The notes beneath the pieces are model-generated. The model had not been told where the DNA came from and did not search any database. It saw nothing but the letters and a program-made list of their open reading frames with translations. Below are positions 58,078 through 64,000 of a stretch of 64,000 bases of DNA, one piece after another. A program made the translations under genes and the position numbers. The DNA comes from an uncultured Bacteroidales bacterium (GTDB lineage: Bacteria; Bacteroidota; Bacteroidia; Bacteroidales; UBA932), in NCBI GenBank assembly GCA_947167015.1, contig CAMVGM010000005.1, positions 1 to 64,000 on the forward strand, written 5' to 3'. Position 1 is the stretch's first letter; each line of letters opens with the position of its first letter.

Positions 58078-59323
58078 TGTCGCGCGTATCCTCGAGGCCG
58101 ATGCTCAGGCGCATCAGGTCCGGATCCACGCCGGCTTCCCGCAACTGCTCATCGCTGAGCTGGCGATGGGTATGCGAAGCGGGATGCAGGATGCAGGTAT
58201 AGCAGTCCGCGACGTGCGTCTCGATCGTGACGAGCAGCAGGCTGTCCATGAAACGGTTCGCCGCTGCCCGGTCCCCCTTGATTGCGAAAGCCATGACGCC
58301 GCAGGAGCCGTCCGGCAGGTATTTCCGGGCCAGTTCGTGGTCCGGGTCGTCCGGAAGGTCCGGATAGCAGATCCACTTCACGGCCGGATGGTCATGCAGG
58401 TACTGCGCCACCTGCAGGGCCGACTGGCAGACGTGCTTCATCCGGACGGCAAGGGTCTGGATGCCGAGGTTCAGGTAAAAGGCGTTCTGGGGGCTCTGGA
58501 TGGAGCCCAAGTCACGCATCAGCTGGCTCGTGGCCTTGGTGATGTAGGCCAGTTTCCCGAATTTCTTCGTATAGGTGAGGCCGTGGTAGGACGCGTCCGG
58601 GGTCGTCAGTCCGGGGAATTTCTCCGCGTGCGCCTCCCAGTCGAAATTGCCGCTGTCGATGATCGCGCCGCCGACCGTCGTGCCGTGGCCGTCGAGGTAT
58701 TTCGTGGTGGAATGCGTGACGATGTCAGCGCCGAACTCGAAGGGACGGCAGTTCACCGGCGTCGGGAAGGTATTGTCGATGATGAGGGGCACGCCGTGCT
58801 TGTGCGCGATGCGTGCGAGCCGCTCGATGTCCAGCACCCGGACGCCCGGATTGGTCAGGGTCTCGCCGAACAGGAGCTTGGTGTTCGGCCGGAAGGCTGC
58901 TTCGATTTCCTCGTCGGAGGCGTTCTGGTCGATGAAGGTCACTTCGATGCCCATCTTCGGGAAGGTGACGCCGAAGAGGTTGAACGTACCTCCGTAGATG
59001 GCGGCCGTGCTGATCATGTGGCTGCCGGCCTCGCAGATGTTGAAGCAGGCGAAGAAATTGGCCGCCTGGCCCGAAGAGGTTAGCATCCCGGCCACGCCGC
59101 CCTCGAGGGCCGCCAGGCGCGCCGCGACGCGGTCGTTGGTCGGGTTCTGGAGACGGGTATAGAAATATCCGGACTCTTCCAGGTCGAAGAGCCGGCCCAT
59201 TTCGTCGGAGGTGGTATATTTGAAAGTCGTGCTCTGGATGACCGGCATCTGCCGGGGTTCGCCGTTCGCCGGTTCATAACCGGCCTGGACACAGAGGGTG
59301 GAGGGATGGAGCTTTTGTTTCAT
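58034..59323 (-). CDS. metY: O-acetylhomoserine sulfhydrylase (PLP)
   Basis: LCVQAGYEPANGEPRQMPVIQSTTFKY; GALE-type LEGGVAGMLTSSGQAA; THSTTKYLDGHGTTVGGAIID. Confidence 0.92.
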   Translation of the reverse strand: MKQKLHPSTLCVQAGYEPANGEPRQMPVIQSTTFKYTTSDEMGRLFDLEESGYFYTRLQNPTNDRVAARLAALEGGVAGMLTSSGQAANFFACFNICEAGSHMISTAAIYGGTFNLFGVTFPKMGIEVTFIDQNASDEEIEAAFRPNTKLLFGETLTNPGVRVLDIERLARIAHKHGVPLIIDNTFPTPVNCRPFEFGADIVTHSTTKYLDGHGTTVGGAIIDSGNFDWEAHAEKFPGLTTPDASYHGLTYTKKFGKLAYITKATSQLMRDLGSIQSPQNAFYLNLGIQTLAVRMKHVCQSALQVAQYLHDHPAVKWICYPDLPDDPDHELARKYLPDGSCGVMAFAIKGDRAAANRFMDSLLLVTIETHVADCYTCILHPASHTHRQLSDEQLREAGVDPDLMRLSIGLEDTRDIIADLGQALEIAMK

Positions 59324-59346
59324 ACGCTATAAACTGACCGTAGGTA

Positions 59347-59374
59347 CAAATATAAGGCATTTTTGCTATTTTTG
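59347..59374. promoter_or_regulatory. Divergent -7 elements: metY (TATATTTG, minus, 59347-59354) and second manA (TATTTTTG, plus, 59367-59374)
   Basis: Both match TAnnTTTG within 28 bp. Confidence 0.42.
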
Positions 59375-59381
59375 TACATCT

Positions 59382-60377
59382 ATGGAAGAAGAGAAGAAAC
59401 TGTATCCCTTCAGGTTCTGCGGCCTGCAGGACGATTATCCCTGGGGCAGCGAAGAGTTCAAGCTCGCGGACCTGGGCTACCGGGATTCCCTGGTGCGCGA
59501 AGGCTGGCTCGCGGGCAACAGCATCGCCGAGGTGATGGACACCTACCTCGACCGCGTGGTCGGGGACGAGGTGTACGAAAGCTACGGCCGTCAGTTCCCG
59601 GTCTGCGTGCGCCTGCTGCGCGTCCGCGGACGGATGCCGCTCCGGGTGCATCCCGACGACGAGACCGCCGCGCAGCGCTATGATTTCCTGGGCAAGGAGA
59701 AGATCTGGTACGTCCTGCGCGCCGGAAAAGACGCCCGCCTGATGGTGGGCTTCCGCCGGGACTCCGATGCGGGCGAGTTCTATGCCAAATGCCTGGACGG
59801 CACCGCGGAGGAACTGCTGGGCGTGGTCGCCCCCTACCCCGGACAGTGCCTGCGCATCCCTGCCGGCACGCCTCACGCGGCCGCCGGGGACGTGGACCTG
59901 CTGGAGATCGCGGAGTCTTCCCCGATGGATTTCTGCCTGTGCGGCTGGGGTGAAGAGGTCCACCCGGACGAGTTCGACCCTTCGCTCTCGCTCGTGGACG
60001 CGCTGGATTTCATCGGATACCGGCGCTTCGAGGCGCCCGCCCCCGCCGGCGAACTGCTCTGCGATGCGCCGCAACTGCGCGTGGAACGCCTCCGGCTCGC
60101 CTCCCCTCTCGAAATCACGAATCCCGAAGGCGCGTCCTTCGCCCTCTATTGCTGCGTCCGGGGCGGCGCGACCGTGCAGCTGTCCCTGCCCGGCGGCATC
60201 CCCGCCGCCTATGCCGTCCCTGCCGGGGAGACGCTGCTCATCCCGGCGGAATGCCCGCAGTACCGCCTGCTGCCGACGGAACCGGACACCGTCCTGCTGG
60301 AAACGACGGTCCGGCCGGACACCCGGGACCCCTACATCAATCCCGCCGCCGCGCCGACCCTGCCCGAAGACGAATAA
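59382..60377 (+). CDS. Mannose-6-phosphate isomerase-like protein (second copy)
   Basis: FCGLQDDYPWGSEEFKLADLG; RVHPDDETAAQRYDF; EKIWYVLRAGKDARLMVGF; RIPAGTPHAAAGDVDLLEIAESS. ATG at 59382. Confidence 0.86.
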   Translation: MEEEKKLYPFRFCGLQDDYPWGSEEFKLADLGYRDSLVREGWLAGNSIAEVMDTYLDRVVGDEVYESYGRQFPVCVRLLRVRGRMPLRVHPDDETAAQRYDFLGKEKIWYVLRAGKDARLMVGFRRDSDAGEFYAKCLDGTAEELLGVVAPYPGQCLRIPAGTPHAAAGDVDLLEIAESSPMDFCLCGWGEEVHPDEFDPSLSLVDALDFIGYRRFEAPAPAGELLCDAPQLRVERLRLASPLEITNPEGASFALYCCVRGGATVQLSLPGGIPAAYAVPAGETLLIPAECPQYRLLPTEPDTVLLETTVRPDTRDPYINPAAAPTLPEDE

Positions 60378-60390
60378 AAACACACGCGAT

Positions 60391-60963
60391 ATGAAAGGAG
60401 TGTATATTTTCCTTGCCGACGGCTTCGAAGACGTCGAGGCCCTCGCCACCAATGACGTGCTCCGCCGGGGCGGCGTCGACACCTGTCTGGTCGCCCTCAC
60501 CGACGACCCCTTCGTCGAATCCTCCCACGGCGTCACCCTGGGCGCGGATGCCTTCCTGCCCGAACTGGACGCTGACCACGCCGGCACGACGGCCGCGGAC
60601 GTGATGATCTTCCCGGGCGGCATGCCCGGCTCGAAGAGCCTCGCCGCCTGCACCCCGCTCATCGAACTGATGCGTGCACACTATGCCGCCGGCGGCAGCG
60701 TGGCGGCCATCTGCGCCGCTCCCGGCCTGGTACTCAGCCAGCTGGACGGCTGGAAGGGGCGGCCGTTCACCTGTTTCGACGGCTTCCAGGACGCCCTGAT
60801 CGCGAAAGGCGGCGTCTTCACCCCGGAACCCGCCGTGCGTTCGGGACGCATCGTCACCGGGCGTTCCGCCGGCCACGCGGTCAGTTTCGCGCTAGAAATC
60901 CTGCGCGGTCTCCGCGGCGAAGAGGAAGCCGCGAAGGTCGCGCACGCGATGTATCTGGATTAG
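60391..60963 (+). CDS. DJ-1/PfpI family protein
   Basis: MKGVYIFLADGFEDVEALATNDVLRRGG; IFPGGMPGSKSLA; GSVAAICAAPGLVLSQ. The ORF track start at 59767 is an out-of-frame extension into the upstream gene. Confidence 0.92.
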   Translation: MKGVYIFLADGFEDVEALATNDVLRRGGVDTCLVALTDDPFVESSHGVTLGADAFLPELDADHAGTTAADVMIFPGGMPGSKSLAACTPLIELMRAHYAAGGSVAAICAAPGLVLSQLDGWKGRPFTCFDGFQDALIAKGGVFTPEPAVRSGRIVTGRSAGHAVSFALEILRGLRGEEEAAKVAHAMYLD

Positions 60964-62808
<1,845 letters not shown>

Positions 62809-62823
62809 AACTGGGAATAAAGT

Positions 62824-63210
62824 TTATTCGAAATCCATCATGTCCATCATCTCCTCCAACTGGCGCCGGTCGCGCTTGGTGGGCCGTCCGGCCCCGCGGT
62901 CGCGCTGGAGGACGATGGTCTCTTTCGGGGCGTGCAGCCGGGCACGCTCGGATTCGGGGGTGAGGTCTTCGGCGAACTCGGGCACCAGCTGCGCCCCCAT
63001 CCGGCTTTCGGTGACCTTCAGCACCCGGTAGGTAAACAGGGCGGGACCCTTGCGGATCTCCAGCACGTCGCCGGCCTTGACGGCCTTTGACGGCTTGGCG
63101 TTCACGCCCGCGATCTTGACCTTGTTGCCGTTGCAGGCATCGGTGGCGTCGCTCCGGGTCTTGAACACCCGGATCGCCCAGAGGTATTTGTCTATCCTGA
63201 CGCTGTCCAT
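62824..63210 (-). CDS. S4-domain RNA-binding protein (Hsp15-like)
   Basis: VRIDKYLWAIRVFKTRSDATDACNGNKVKIAGVNAKPSKAVKAGDVLEI. Confidence 0.88.
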   Translation of the reverse strand: MDSVRIDKYLWAIRVFKTRSDATDACNGNKVKIAGVNAKPSKAVKAGDVLEIRKGPALFTYRVLKVTESRMGAQLVPEFAEDLTPESERARLHAPKETIVLQRDRGAGRPTKRDRRQLEEMMDMMDFE

Positions 63211-63211
63211 G

Positions 63212-63886
63212 CTAGCGGCGGCTGTTCGCGATGGAAATGTAGTAGAAGAGCGTGGCCAGGGAGCCGAGGGCTCCGATGATGTAGGTATAGGCCGCCCACT
63301 TCAGGGCGTCCACCGCCATCGGCCGGGTGGCGGCGTCCACGATGCCGGCGCGCTCCAGCCATGCCACGGCACGCTGGCTGGCGTTGATCTCGACCGGCAG
63401 GGTGACCAGGCTGAAGAAAGTCGTCATCGCGAACAGGCCGATGCCGACCCAAATGAGCGACGGGATGATGTCGATCGTGGCGACACCGGCGAGCAGCACC
63501 CACTGGACCGTGTTGTTGGCGAAGGTCACCACCGGCACCAGGGCGGAACGCAGGCGCAGCGGCGCGTAGCCGGTCGCGTGCTGGATGGCATGGCCCGTCT
63601 CGTGGGCGGCCACGGCGCACGCGGCGACGGAAGCGCTTCCGTACACGTCCTCGCTGAGGTTGACGATCTTCGTCCGGGGGTCGTAATGGTCCGTCAGCCG
63701 GCCGGCCACGGACTGGACCTGGACGTCGTCGAGGCCGTTCTGGGCCAGCATCAGGCGCGCCACGTCGGCACCGGTCAGGCCGCGCGGGGAAGGCACCTGG
63801 GAATACTTCTCGAAGCGTCTGTTGAGCACGCGCTGGACGATAAAAGACGCCAGCATCACGGCAAGTATCAGAAACCAAATAGACAT
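63212..63886 (-). CDS. Putative neutral zinc metallopeptidase, membrane-bound
   Basis: VAACAVAAHETGHAIQHATGYAPLRLRSALVPVV (HExxH); TM segments. Confidence 0.88.
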   Translation of the reverse strand: MSIWFLILAVMLASFIVQRVLNRRFEKYSQVPSPRGLTGADVARLMLAQNGLDDVQVQSVAGRLTDHYDPRTKIVNLSEDVYGSASVAACAVAAHETGHAIQHATGYAPLRLRSALVPVVTFANNTVQWVLLAGVATIDIIPSLIWVGIGLFAMTTFFSLVTLPVEINASQRAVAWLERAGIVDAATRPMAVDALKWAAYTYIIGALGSLATLFYYISIANSRR

Positions 63887-63948
63887 TCCGTTCGCATTTT
63901 AAAGTTTACCGCATCTGCGAAGATACGAAAATCTCCGAAAAATGAAAA

Positions 63949-63981
63949 CGGGACCGACCCTCAAATGGAGGTTCGGTCCCG
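63949..63981 (-). terminator. Intrinsic terminator for a minus-strand gene beyond the right edge
   Basis: CGGGACCGA-c-CCTC-aaatg-GAGG-t-TCGGTCCCG; on the minus strand followed by TTTTCATTTTTC. Confidence 0.7.
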
Positions 63982-64000
63982 AAAAACATCGTTGCCGTAC

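Noticed and set aside
59767-60390. N-terminal extension of the DJ-1 family ORF
   Set aside because: Out-of-frame reading of the upstream isomerase gene; low-complexity Pro/Ser/Arg sequence; a proper ATG lies at 60391.

Overview
This is a chromosomal window from a Bacteroidales-type genome, judged from BACON/SusC/UpxY families, the TTTG-N19-TAnnTTTG promoter pattern and an Hc1 histone-like gene. I found no rRNA, tRNA or CRISPR array. (1) 1-5.3 kb (-): a secreted nuclease cluster of a truncated SusC/TonB-type receptor, an EEP-family nuclease, a NUC1-family DRGH endonuclease lipoprotein and a four-module OB-fold-like lipoprotein. (2) 5.3-14.7 kb: housekeeping genes trpS, recA, rlmN, patatin/D15, recX, an HhH protein, rsmI, tdk and xerD. 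(3) 14.7-44.6 kb (-): one roughly 30-kb capsule/exopolysaccharide operon with a strong promoter, a structured leader and an UpxY-type antiterminator. It starts with two secreted polysaccharide lyases (PL8-like, and alginate-lyase-like with NNH changed to NNL). It also carries an FrhB/4Fe-4S::acyltransferase fusion, a pyruvyltransferase, Wzx, an EpsG-type polymerase, a YjbH-like protein, a CDP-6-deoxyhexose module and an embedded thiolase + 3-hydroxyacyl-CoA dehydrogenase + NeuD + DegT module. It ends with manC-manA. (4) 44.7-49.1 kb (-): an NDP-sugar operon (rmlA, rmlC, rmlD, a GHMP kinase and a nucleotidyltransferase) without rmlB. (5) 49.2-64 kb: a clostripain-like lipoprotein, a structured palindromic repeat, rplY, pth, an Hc1-like gene missing from the ORF track, an M6-like protease, tpiA, tyrS, rbfA, a LolC-like permease, metY, a second manA, a DJ-1 family gene, glmS, an S4 RNA-binding protein and a Zn peptidase. 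Best leads: the acyl-CoA module and the lyase pair inside the capsule operon, the nuclease/TonB cluster, the structured repeat related to a repeat-derived insertion in rmlD, and the structured leaders of upxY and rplY. All assignments come from reading motifs by eye; no database search was run.
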